From positions 1-40,914 of the forward strand of contig CALVRW010000005.1 in the NCBI GenBank assembly GCA_944358795.1: DNA of 40,914 bases, read 5' to 3'. The stretch comes from an uncultured Bacilli bacterium (GTDB lineage: Bacteria > Bacillota_I > Bacilli_A > RF39 > UBA660). Below are positions 15,759-22,981 of this stretch, piece by piece (position 1 is the stretch's first letter; the number at the start of each line of letters is the position of its first letter). Under the pieces are notes generated by a model. It was not told the origin of the DNA. It did no database searches and saw only the letters and a program-made list of their open reading frames with translations. The translations under genes were made by a program, and so were the position numbers.

Positions 15759-15783
15759 AAGAGTTGTATTAACTCTTTTTTTG
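15759..15783 (+). terminator. Second plus-strand terminator behind the tRNA pair
   Basis: AAGAGTT (15759-15765) / AACTCTT (15771-15777) is followed by an uninterrupted T run. Another inverted repeat, AAAGACTA / TAGTCTT (15715-15722 / 15744-15750), lies between the two terminators. Confidence 0.65.
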
Positions 15784-15799
15784 TTATCTTTTCAACAAA

Positions 15800-15818
15800 A
15801 AAAGTTGATACTATCAAC
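15800..15818 (-). terminator. Terminator of the 47-aa membrane protein gene
   Basis: GTTGA/TCAAC hairpin (extendable by two pairs) overlapping the stop codon and followed on the minus strand by seven T residues. Confidence 0.55.
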
Positions 15819-15957
15819 CTTGTTGTAATGTTAAAATAAACATTACTACGAAAAATAATGTAAAAAGTAAAATAAAATTACCTAAAAATAATCCTATACC
15901 AAATCTAATTCCATCTGAAATTGTCAAATGGACATTATCTTCTTTCAATAATTTCAT
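15814..15957 (-). CDS. Small membrane protein of unknown function
   Basis: A 47-aa frame (MKLLKEDNVHLTISDGIRFG, then one or two hydrophobic helices to ILTLQQG) begins directly after GGTGGAG, a strong ribosome binding site. It stops at TGA 15814-15816. The polar 20-residue head would be cytoplasmic. No family is recognised; it stands alone between the tRNA pair and a divergent unknown gene. RBS and hydrophobic pattern argue for a real gene. Confidence 0.65.
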   Translation of the reverse strand: MKLLKEDNVHLTISDGIRFGIGLFLGNFILLFTLFFVVMFILTLQQG

Positions 15958-16022
15958 ACTCCACCTACCTTATAAATTATATTATATCAAATAAAAACTC
16001 TATTTAATAGTGCTTTAAACTG

Positions 16023-16051
16023 TTGACCACAAGATTATTTTACCGTATGAT
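16023..16051 (+). promoter_or_regulatory. Promoter of the 209-aa unknown gene
   Basis: TTGACC (16023-16028) and TATGAT (16046-16051) are spaced 17, near consensus. Confidence 0.75.
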
Positions 16052-16078
16052 AAAGATATTAAAGAAAGCGTGATTTTT

Positions 16079-16708
16079 ATGATAAATTCTATGATGACAA
16101 AAAGACTTCTTGAGAAAAAGACAAAAATAATTCCAATGAATCATTATGATGCAGTTCTTAATTCTATTCTTTCATTAGATATACAATGGGCTAAATGGCT
16201 AGCTTATGAACCAGAATCAGAAAAAAATTTATGCAATTCCTCAATTTCTATAACGGAACTTGATATTGAACAACTTAAAAAATTAAAAACAATGAAAGAA
16301 CAAAAAATGTATTCTGAAATTATGAACAAATATGCTTTTCATCATGATCAAATTACCAAAGAAGAAAATATATTAGCTTATCGATATATGCAGTCTCACT
16401 CTATTTTTGATTTAATACTACAAAAACTTACGAAAGAAGAATTGGAATTAGGAAATAAACAAGCAACTTTGTTTATAGAACAATCTTCTAAAGAAGAAAT
16501 GAAAAACTATTTGGATAATATAAATCCTAATCATAATTTAGATAACTATTTAAAAATGGATATGGTAGATGCTTATACTTTTTATTTAATTGCACGCCAC
16601 TATGCTTTGATATCGGATAAATTATCTACTGAAATATTAGATTCTGAACTGAATGAAAATTTGTCTACAATTCGAAAAGGATGGTCTAAAGTAAAATACA
16701 ACAGATAA
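16079..16708 (+). CDS. Unknown helical cytoplasmic protein
   Basis: This gene encodes 209 aa and I do not recognise it. ATG 16079 is chosen over the GTG at 16070; both have only a weak upstream AAAGAAAG. The protein is mostly helical, Lys/Glu/Met-rich, with an aromatic patch IQWAKWLAYEPESEKN (~37-52) and a C-terminal DAYTFYLIARHYALISDK segment. There is no signal peptide, membrane helix or metal-site motif. It has its own near-consensus promoter and shares a terminator with the convergent ABC gene. It is a single-gene unit on the minority strand, which with its AT richness may mean recent acquisition. Confidence 0.7.
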   Translation: MINSMMTKRLLEKKTKIIPMNHYDAVLNSILSLDIQWAKWLAYEPESEKNLCNSSISITELDIEQLKKLKTMKEQKMYSEIMNKYAFHHDQITKEENILAYRYMQSHSIFDLILQKLTKEELELGNKQATLFIEQSSKEEMKNYLDNINPNHNLDNYLKMDMVDAYTFYLIARHYALISDKLSTEILDSELNENLSTIRKGWSKVKYNR

Positions 16709-16733
16709 TTGATTCCAATTTATATTTACAAAA

Positions 16734-16761
16734 AAAAATCAGTCATAATAGACTGATTTTT
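16734..16761. terminator. Bidirectional terminator
   Basis: AAAAATCAGTC (16734-16744) and GACTGATTTTT (16751-16761) form a perfect 11-bp stem with loop ATAATA. A/T tails on both sides serve the convergent genes. Confidence 0.88.
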
Positions 16762-16762
16762 C

Positions 16763-19336
16763 TTATTTGTTTAAAATGGCATCAATTGGTTTCATTCGTG
16801 ATATTTTGATAATTGGTAATACACTAGAGATCAAAGTTACAACTAATACAACAACATAGATGAGAGCGAATTGTCTAATTCCTATCATAAATGGTGTTAA
16901 AATAAGTCCTGTATTTGACATAATAAAGTTGTTTAATATATTTGTAATGATTACCAAGAAAATAGATGCGACAGTTCCAGATATAATTGCAAGGACAAAT
17001 CCTTCCCATAGGAAAATTTTAATAACATCGAATGTTCTAGCACCAAGTGCTCTTAAAATACCAATTTCTTTTTTACGATAATGAATACTTGTGAAGATAA
17101 AGTTACTAATTAAGAAAATAGCAAATACAAAGAATACTAAGCTAGCATAGAAAGCAATTTCCTTTAATGTATTAATCATTCCAACCATTCCAATTACAAC
17201 ATCACTATAACTACTAGTAGCCGTAATCGACTCATCATGAGGGAAACGATTTAGAAGATCGATAAATCCTTCTTCTTTTCCATCTTTTACCATAAGTCCT
17301 TTAATTTCTTTTGTTTGTGTTTTATATTGACCAACTAATTCTTCAGCAAAATAGTTGTTTGGTGTTTCTGATTCTTTATATGGTGTTACTCCAATCACTT
17401 TTAAATTTCGATAAAATTGATCTGGTTTATCAAGATCAAAACTTCTTCCTTCATAAACATTTAATGTTATAGTTTTACCAATTACTTCATTGGCATTAAA
17501 ATAATGTTCAAAGAATAATTTTTCTAATTCTTCCACATCTTGTGTTGGATTTTTTTCTATCAATTCATCTAATTGTTTTTGATACTGTTCCATTTGAAAC
17601 GTATTTAACTGTGTGATATTTAATATCATTTCATCTTTATTTAAATGGTTTGTTTTCTTCCAACTAGTACCATCAAAATACTCTACTTCTTTCTCTAAAA
17701 CTGCTGGAGATACATAATAACCATCAGAATGGATATTAATTTCTTTAGATGATAAGGAATAATTATTATAATCACTTAAATTATGATACTCTTCAACATT
17801 TAAATTGTCCATAAATCCTTTTTTTACATAAATTTGATTATAACGATATCGAGCATTTCTATCAAGTTCTGATGCTAAATTATTCATTTCTCGTGTTGAT
17901 AGTTTTTTCTGATTCTTTAAATCTTGAAATTGTTTTAAATCATAATCAATGATTCCAACAATTTTTACTTTTTGTTTCGTTCCAAAACTAAATTCATAGT
18001 TAGAATTTAATAAGTCTTCATAACTTTTTGGATAATATGTTTTTTTATTAAACAATTTATTTGTTTTATCTTCTACTTGAATCCCATTTTTCATAATGAC
18101 GTCAGCGAAATAATTAGAAATTAAAATTTCGTTATTTTCTGTAGGTACTTTTCCAATAATTTTTTCTTCTAATACGTCATCAATATTATCAAATTCTACA
18201 ACTTCTGCTAGAATAGTATTTGATGTTGTATAATATTGATCATTATAATCGTCAACTTGTGTAATTTGTAATAAATCGTTATAGTTATAAGTTCCAAATT
18301 CTTGTCTAATTTGATAAACAGGGGTTGCGTCAGGATATTCTTTTTGAATCTTTTTGATATCATCGTCATTTAAATATAATAAGTCTCTTCCCATCCATTC
18401 TTCATCATAAAGTTTATATTTCTGAATTTGAACAGAAGGAACCTTTTGTTCTTTTAATAATTTTGCATGTGCTTTCTCTACTTCATAATTTGATAACGTA
18501 TCTGAAACACTTAAGAATAAAAGGGAGAAAACAGTTAATAAAATTGTGAAAAATAATTTTATTTTTTTATGTTTTAAACTACCAATTCCTAATTTGAAAC
18601 TTTTATTCCAAGGTAATTTTGAACGAATACACTGATAACTATCATGATTATTTTGATCAGATGTTTCTTCCTTTGTATCACGAGCCACTTTCCCATCATG
18701 AATTTCAATAATACGATCGGCATAGTTATTCGCACTTTCTACATCATGTGATACTACGACAACTAATTTTTCTTTACTAATTTCTTTTAATAAGTCCATG
18801 ACTTGTTTACTTGTTTTACTATCTAAGTTACCAGTTGATTCATCAGCTAGAATAATTTTAGGATCTTTAATAAGAGCTCGTGCAATCGCTACTCTTTGTT
18901 TTTGACCACCTGATAATTCATTTACTTTACGAGTACGTAAATCATTTAATTCTAACTTTTTCAGTAACTCCTCTACTTTTTGTTCTTCTACTTTCTTTTG
19001 TTGTAATTCAAGTGCTAGAATAATATTTTCATAAACATTGTAATCTTCTAAGATATTGAATTCTTGAAATACAAACCCAATATAAGTATTGCGATAAGAA
19101 TCATAATCCTTCTTTTTAAAATTCTTAGTACTTTTTCCAAGGACAATCATATCCCCAGTATCGTAACGATCAAGTCCCCCTAATACGTTTAATAAAGTTG
19201 ATTTTCCACTCCCACTTTTTCCTAAGATAAACGTCATACCACGTTGTTCAAATGTTAAACTAACATCATCAATTGCTTTGGTATTATGACTCTTTTTTGA
19301 TTTATAAGTTTTACTTATATGCTTTAACTCTATCAT
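16763..19336 (-). CDS. Fused ABC ATPase and FtsX-like permease, BceAB/MacB type
   Basis: This 857-aa protein joins both halves of an exporter. The ATPase (1-~225) has Walker A GKSGSGKST (39-47), Q-loop FQEFNIL (90-96), signature LSGGQKQR (141-148), Walker B IILADE (161-166) and a switch His (VSHDVES). Membrane helix 1 (~260-282) is followed by a ~420-residue extracytoplasmic domain and three C-terminal helices with the FtsX pattern (HYRKKEIGILRALGA before helix 3). Large extracellular domains between helices 1 and 2 are usual in MacB/Bce exporters acting on antimicrobial peptides or lipoproteins; the substrate here is unknown. As ATPase and permease are one chain, the dimer would contain two copies. 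RBS AGGAGG. No two-component system is adjacent. Confidence 0.85.
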   Translation of the reverse strand: MIELKHISKTYKSKKSHNTKAIDDVSLTFEQRGMTFILGKSGSGKSTLLNVLGGLDRYDTGDMIVLGKSTKNFKKKDYDSYRNTYIGFVFQEFNILEDYNVYENIILALELQQKKVEEQKVEELLKKLELNDLRTRKVNELSGGQKQRVAIARALIKDPKIILADESTGNLDSKTSKQVMDLLKEISKEKLVVVVSHDVESANNYADRIIEIHDGKVARDTKEETSDQNNHDSYQCIRSKLPWNKSFKLGIGSLKHKKIKLFFTILLTVFSLLFLSVSDTLSNYEVEKAHAKLLKEQKVPSVQIQKYKLYDEEWMGRDLLYLNDDDIKKIQKEYPDATPVYQIRQEFGTYNYNDLLQITQVDDYNDQYYTTSNTILAEVVEFDNIDDVLEEKIIGKVPTENNEILISNYFADVIMKNGIQVEDKTNKLFNKKTYYPKSYEDLLNSNYEFSFGTKQKVKIVGIIDYDLKQFQDLKNQKKLSTREMNNLASELDRNARYRYNQIYVKKGFMDNLNVEEYHNLSDYNNYSLSSKEINIHSDGYYVSPAVLEKEVEYFDGTSWKKTNHLNKDEMILNITQLNTFQMEQYQKQLDELIEKNPTQDVEELEKLFFEHYFNANEVIGKTITLNVYEGRSFDLDKPDQFYRNLKVIGVTPYKESETPNNYFAEELVGQYKTQTKEIKGLMVKDGKEEGFIDLLNRFPHDESITATSSYSDVVIGMVGMINTLKEIAFYASLVFFVFAIFLISNFIFTSIHYRKKEIGILRALGARTFDVIKIFLWEGFVLAIISGTVASIFLVIITNILNNFIMSNTGLILTPFMIGIRQFALIYVVVLVVTLISSVLPIIKISRMKPIDAILNK

Positions 19337-19357
19337 ACCTTATCCTCCTATATTTAA

Positions 19358-19366
19358 AGTATAGCA
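19358..19366 (-). promoter_or_regulatory. Extended -10 promoter of the fused exporter gene
   Basis: TGC-TATACT on the minus strand; the -35 position (19386-19381, TTCTTC) is poor, so activation is likely to be needed. Confidence 0.6.
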
Positions 19367-19392
19367 TAAAAATATCAAAAGAAGAATCATTA

Positions 19393-19406
19393 TGACGGAA
19401 TTGTCA
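19393..19406 (-). promoter_or_regulatory. Bce-like inverted repeat upstream of the exporter promoter
   Basis: TGACG-GAAT-TGTCA, an almost perfect 5-bp inverted repeat with a 4-base spacer, lies just upstream of the weak -35. Spacing and position fit a BceR/GraR-type response-regulator site; the regulator is inferred. Confidence 0.5.
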
Positions 19407-19427
19407 TTTTTTAAAATTATGGTATAA

Positions 19428-19455
19428 CAAAAAAAGATGACTTGATATCATCTTT
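19428..19455 (-). terminator. Terminator after tRNA-Glu
   Basis: AAAGATGA (19433-19440) pairs with TCATCTTT (19448-19455); the minus-strand tail is seven T residues. Confidence 0.85.
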
Positions 19456-19464
19456 CATTTTCCT

Positions 19465-19541
19465 TGGTAGCCCGTATGGGGTTCGAACCCATGAATATCG
19501 CCTTGAGAGGGCGACGTGTTAAACCACTTCACCAACGGGCC
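19465..19541 (-). tRNA. tRNA-Glu (CTC)
   Basis: A 77-nt tRNA with encoded CCA: acceptor GGCCCGT/ACGGGCT with the G1-U72 wobble found in tRNA-Glu, anticodon stem TCGCC/GGCGA with loop CTCTCAA (anticodon CTC) and T-arm GGGTTCGAACCC. It reads GAG. Many Bacillota manage with TTC only, so this is an extra isoacceptor. It lies 69 bp downstream of gltX with its own promoter. Confidence 0.92.
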
Positions 19542-19559
19542 ATTTCTAAATCCTCTATC

Positions 19560-19588
19560 AGAATACCACATATTTTCCAACAAATCAA
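19560..19588 (-). promoter_or_regulatory. tRNA-Glu promoter
   Basis: Minus-strand TTGATT (19588-19583) and TATTCT (19565-19560) are spaced 17, between the gltX terminator and the tRNA. Confidence 0.7.
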
Positions 19589-19593
19589 GTACT

Positions 19594-19623
19594 AAAAACC
19601 TTGTTACTTTTATAACAAGGTTT
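19594..19623 (-). terminator. Terminator of gltX
   Basis: AAACCTTGTTA (19596-19606) pairs perfectly with TAACAAGGTTT (19613-19623) and overlaps the stop codon; T residues follow on the minus strand. Confidence 0.85.
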
Positions 19624-21244
19624 CATATTGTTGTAATCGTTTGTAAATACGTTCCTTTTTTAATATTTTTAATAATTCATAAATATCTGGTGTTTCCAAT
19701 CTACCAAATAGAGAAACACGAATCATCTCACAGAAATCTCCAACATGATCTACATAGCGTTCTGGATATTGTTCATACTCTTTTACTGTTTTCGCATAGC
19801 CATGATCAGAAATAAATTCTTTTAAAGCACAATACCATGTTTCTTTATCATCTGTTTCTTTAAATACTTCATCAAAATATTGTGTTACTAACGCTAAATC
19901 ATAGGTATCTTTGATTGGTTCTTTTTGATATTCAGAATTAAAATATAATTCATCATATAAATACCAAGATTCTTTTTTCACATCAGAAAATGATGCGAAA
20001 TCTTTTCTTGGTTTTTTTATTTCTCGCTCTACATTTAATATGGCAATACTTTCTTTTGGATATTGAATGAGTAATTGATAAAAAGATGGATCATATTCTT
20101 CATAATAAGGTAATATCATCTGATATAATTCTGTTGCTGTTAATCTACTAAAATATAATTTGGAAATAAAATTTAGTTTTGTTAAATCAAATAATGTTCC
20201 ACCAGTACTCATTTTTCGATATTCAAATTGAAAATTAGAAATACATGCATTTTTATCACTCAAATAGTAATTTTCAAAGTTCGGATTGATTAAAGTTGCT
20301 AGATAAAGTTGAATTGCTTTTGGTGGAATTCCTAATTTTTGATAATATTCCATTGAACACTCTTTATCATAGCGTTTTGATAGTTTACGAACGCTCTCTC
20401 CGTCTTTTTTAGTAAGGGGTGATATATGAGCATACTTTGGTGCTTTTACTTCCAATAAGCGAAATAACTGTAAATGAATCGGGATACTAGATAACCATTC
20501 ATCACCACGAATCACATGCGTTGTTCCCATTAAATAATCATCTATTACATGAGCAAAATGATATGTAGGAAGCCCATCCTGCTTTAATAATACAATATCC
20601 ATATCATTTGATGGTAACATAATTTTTCCTTTAACACAGTCTTTAAATTCAAATTTTTTATCAAAATCACCGATTGCTTTTAAACGAATCACATACGGCT
20701 TTCCCATTTTGATAAATGTTTCTATTTCTTGTAATGAAAGAGTTCTTCCTTTCGCATAGATTCCATAATATCCAATTCTATCTTTCTTTTCTTTTTGTAT
20801 CATTCGAATTTGTTCTAATTCATCTTCTGTTTCAAAACTAGGATAGGCATATCCTTTTTGTACTAAATCATAAACAAAAGCTTGATAAATTTCTTTTCGT
20901 TCTGACTGAATATAAGGTCCATATTCTCCACCAATCATCGGTCCTTCATCAACCACAATTTCTTCTTTCTTTAAATCCGTTAGTATCTTTTGAACTCCAT
21001 CCTCTACTTTTCTTTTTTGATCCGTATCTTCGATTCTAATATAGAAAATACCATTTGCTTGATGGGCAAAAACAGAAGATACAAAGCTAGCATACAAACT
21101 TCCCATATGAAGAAATCCTGTAGGACTTGGTGCAAATCTTGTTACAACAAGACCATCTTTTCTTTTTGGATATTGTGCTTCAATTTCTTCTCTTGTCATA
21201 GATAGATTTGGAAATAATAATGTTGCTAGTTTTTGATAATCCAT
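19610..21244 (-). CDS. gltX: Glutamyl-tRNA synthetase, atypical N-terminus
   Basis: This class I synthetase (544 aa from ATG 21244, behind AGGAGTTGAG) joins glutamate to tRNA-Glu and, in bacteria without GlnRS, to tRNA-Gln for later amidation by GatCAB. FAPSPTGFLHMGSLY carries the HIGH motif as HMGS (46-49), IRIEDTD the ATP site, and RKLSKR (286-291) the KMSKS-like loop. About 33 residues (MDYQKLATLLFPNLSMTREE...) precede the usual start RFAPSPTG, and the cysteine cluster of zinc-type GluRS is absent (YAYPSFETEDEL). It sits between tRNA-Gln(CTG) and tRNA-Glu(CTC). It may be the only GluRS or a second, specialised copy. Confidence 0.93.
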   Translation of the reverse strand: MDYQKLATLLFPNLSMTREEIEAQYPKRKDGLVVTRFAPSPTGFLHMGSLYASFVSSVFAHQANGIFYIRIEDTDQKRKVEDGVQKILTDLKKEEIVVDEGPMIGGEYGPYIQSERKEIYQAFVYDLVQKGYAYPSFETEDELEQIRMIQKEKKDRIGYYGIYAKGRTLSLQEIETFIKMGKPYVIRLKAIGDFDKKFEFKDCVKGKIMLPSNDMDIVLLKQDGLPTYHFAHVIDDYLMGTTHVIRGDEWLSSIPIHLQLFRLLEVKAPKYAHISPLTKKDGESVRKLSKRYDKECSMEYYQKLGIPPKAIQLYLATLINPNFENYYLSDKNACISNFQFEYRKMSTGGTLFDLTKLNFISKLYFSRLTATELYQMILPYYEEYDPSFYQLLIQYPKESIAILNVEREIKKPRKDFASFSDVKKESWYLYDELYFNSEYQKEPIKDTYDLALVTQYFDEVFKETDDKETWYCALKEFISDHGYAKTVKEYEQYPERYVDHVGDFCEMIRVSLFGRLETPDIYELLKILKKERIYKRLQQYETLL

Positions 21245-21261
21245 ATGCTCAACTCCTATAT

Positions 21262-21284
21262 AAAAAAGCAACCCTCGTTGCTTT
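21262..21284 (-). terminator. Terminator/attenuator between tRNA-Gln and gltX
   Basis: AAAGCAAC (21265-21272) pairs with GTTGCTTT (21277-21284); six T residues follow on the minus strand, ending less than 20 bases before the gltX ATG. No promoter fits between it and gltX, so gltX must rely on read-through from the tRNA promoter. Confidence 0.85.
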
Positions 21285-21294
21285 ACGATCTACT

Positions 21295-21370
21295 TGGCTG
21301 CCCCAGTTAGATTCGAACTAACGAAATGTCGGAGTCAGAGTCCGATGCCTTACCGCTTGGCTATGGGGCA
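21295..21370 (-). tRNA. tRNA-Gln (CTG)
   Basis: A 76-nt tRNA: acceptor TGCCCCA/TGGGGCA with discriminator G and CCA, D-arm AGCCAAGCGGTAAGGC, anticodon stem TCGGA/TCCGA with loop CTCTGAC (anticodon CTG) and T-arm GTTAG/CTAAC. The G73 discriminator and D-arm match Bacillus tRNA-Gln. It reads CAG and is directly upstream of gltX. Confidence 0.94.
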
Positions 21371-21380
21371 ATACAAGTAT

Positions 21381-21408
21381 ATTATAGCACTATTTCTTTG
21401 TTATGCAA
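21381..21408 (-). promoter_or_regulatory. Promoter of tRNA-Gln and gltX
   Basis: Minus-strand TTGCAT (21408-21403), spacer 16, TGC-TATAAT (21386-21381). Transcription would begin almost at the tRNA 5' end. Confidence 0.8.
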
Positions 21409-21414
21409 ATGGTT

Positions 21415-22380
21415 TTAAATTACTAATTTCATTCCCGGATATATTTTATTTGGATTATTACCAATTAATGATTTATTTTTGGTATAAATTGATTGCCAAG
21501 TCGTATGAAATTGATTCGCTATTTTTGATAAGTTATCACCACTTTTTACTACATAAATAATAGGTTCATTAATATCTGTTGGTAACTGCAATACTTGACC
21601 TGGATAAATGAGATTAGGATTTTTTATTTGATTGAGTTTTACCAATGTATCTACAGTTGTTCCATATGTAACAGCAATTCTAGATAAGTTATCACCAGCT
21701 TTTACAGTATAAGTAGGATATTTAGGTTTCTCTGGTACAACTGGTTTTTCAATATTCGATTCTAAATGATTTAACTGTTTCTCTCTAATTAATTTAGGAT
21801 AATCATAATAAGCAATATTCAAATCTACTCTACCCCTAATACCATTTATTTTACCATCACTTGTATATTGCCACATTCCAAATGGTTTTTGATACGTAAT
21901 CGTCTTTCCCCACTGGGCAACCCATTTATCATATTTATCTAATCTAGGTGAACTTAATTTTGTCTGAAACATTGCTAAATTAGAATAAATTCCAACATAA
22001 TATCCCGCTTCTTCGATAGCATTACAAAATGTTTCACAGATACCAGTTAATGCCTCCATACTATTTTGATCAATATATAAATTAGATTCTACATCATAAA
22101 AAATAGGATATTCTAATTGAAATTCTTTTACTAATCGAAGTACATGTCTTGCTTCACTCATCGCTTCTTCTCTACTTCTTGCATAACTATATAAATAAAC
22201 ACCAAATGGTATTTTTAACTCTGTACACTGTTTAGCATTCATATAATATTTTTTATCATCTTGATCTACCTTATCAATTCCATAACCACATCGAATAATC
22301 GCAAAATCTATCTGATTCTTCACAGTATTCCAATCAATATCTCCTTGATGAACTGATACATCAATTCCCCGTTTTTCCAC
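21415..22380 (-). CDS. GH25 muramidase with two LysM domains, no signal peptide
   Basis: This 321-aa N,O-diacetylmuramidase has a GH25 domain (1-~205) opening with [14 protein letters not shown] (D7) and containing FYDVES (D96, E98, the catalytic DxE), YVGIYSN and [20 protein letters not shown]. Two LysM modules follow (~226-268 [13 protein letters not shown]; ~277-321 [13 protein letters not shown]) for peptidoglycan binding. The GTG start 22380 follows GGGGGG and leaves no room for a signal peptide, so export must be by holin, by mother-cell lysis, or by a non-classical route. A phage endolysin remnant is one reading, but no phage genes surround it. -10 TATAAT lies at 22403-22398. Confidence 0.88.
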   Translation of the reverse strand: MEKRGIDVSVHQGDIDWNTVKNQIDFAIIRCGYGIDKVDQDDKKYYMNAKQCTELKIPFGVYLYSYARSREEAMSEARHVLRLVKEFQLEYPIFYDVESNLYIDQNSMEALTGICETFCNAIEEAGYYVGIYSNLAMFQTKLSSPRLDKYDKWVAQWGKTITYQKPFGMWQYTSDGKINGIRGRVDLNIAYYDYPKLIREKQLNHLESNIEKPVVPEKPKYPTYTVKAGDNLSRIAVTYGTTVDTLVKLNQIKNPNLIYPGQVLQLPTDINEPIIYVVKSGDNLSKIANQFHTTWQSIYTKNKSLIGNNPNKIYPGMKLVI

Positions 22381-22441
22381 TCTATCCCCCCTTTTATTAT
22401 AATATACGGAGAATCGATTCGTTCCGTTATTATTTCATACT

Positions 22442-22469
22442 AAAAAAATAAAGATTTTTCTTTATTTTT
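22442..22469 (-). terminator. Terminator of the 139-aa unknown gene
   Basis: AAAAATAAAGA (22444-22454) pairs with TCTTTATTTTT (22459-22469); it overlaps the stop codon and has a T-rich minus-strand tail. Confidence 0.8.
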
Positions 22470-22881
22470 GAATCATATTTAATAAATTAATCTTAAAAAT
22501 ATCTTTTTCTGAGTGTTCTTTCGAAACCATAACCCCTTTATAAGTAACTAGTTCTGATTGATGCCCTTCACTTAAAATATCTTCTGGTGAAATCGTATCT
22601 AACATAATAATTTTATTATCTTCGTAAACATGATAATGTAATTTGATATCACCATGTACTTTAGAAAACATTGAATCAGTTGGTAATTTTAATTCATAAG
22701 TCATCGCTTTTGTATCTTGATTTGTAGATACTAATTCCCCTAAAAATTCTCCTGTTTTTAATTTAGGATAGAATTCAAAATATAATTTTTTATATGCTAA
22801 CATATTATATTTTTTTAAAGAACGTTCTAATTTCTTAAACTCGTTTTCATTGATATAATCAAATACGTAAGCACCTTTCAC
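22462..22881 (-). CDS. Unknown soluble protein
   Basis: This gene encodes 139 aa from GTG 22881, chosen because AAGGTG lies 6-8 bases upstream; the frame stays open nine bases further to another GTG that overlaps the RBS. No family is recognised. The sequence alternates charged and hydrophobic residues (LAYKKLYFEFYPKLKTGEF, IKLHYHVYEDNKIIMLDTIS), suggesting a small alpha/beta or beta-barrel fold with no membrane helix or signal. It is a single-gene unit with a near-consensus promoter (TTGACA-N17-TATGAT). Confidence 0.7.
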   Translation of the reverse strand: MKGAYVFDYINENEFKKLERSLKKYNMLAYKKLYFEFYPKLKTGEFLGELVSTNQDTKAMTYELKLPTDSMFSKVHGDIKLHYHVYEDNKIIMLDTISPEDILSEGHQSELVTYKGVMVSKEHSEKDIFKINLLNMIQK

Positions 22882-22925
22882 TATATTCACCTTCTATCTA
22901 TTCCGCTATCTTCTATTGTACTTAA

Positions 22926-22954
22926 ATCATATCATTTCTTATCATGTTTGTCAA
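22926..22954 (-). promoter_or_regulatory. Promoter of the 139-aa unknown gene
   Basis: Minus-strand TTGACA (22954-22949, perfect) and TATGAT (22931-22926) are spaced 17; the -35 abuts the T tail of the upstream terminator. Confidence 0.8.
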
Positions 22955-22956
22955 AC

Positions 22957-22979
22957 AAAAAAAGGCATTTCGCCTTTTT
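22957..22979 (-). terminator. Terminator of the surface-protein operon
   Basis: AAAAAGGC (22959-22966) pairs with GCCTTTTT (22972-22979); seven T residues follow on the minus strand. Confidence 0.85.
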
Positions 22980-22981
22980 CA

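Noticed and set aside
21244-21370. A T-box riboswitch ahead of gltX
   Set aside because: The region is fully explained by tRNA-Gln and a terminator; there is no T-box sequence or specifier stem.
22411-22420. GAATCGATTC as an operator for the GH25 gene
   Set aside because: A perfect but short palindrome near the -10; too little to assign a regulator.
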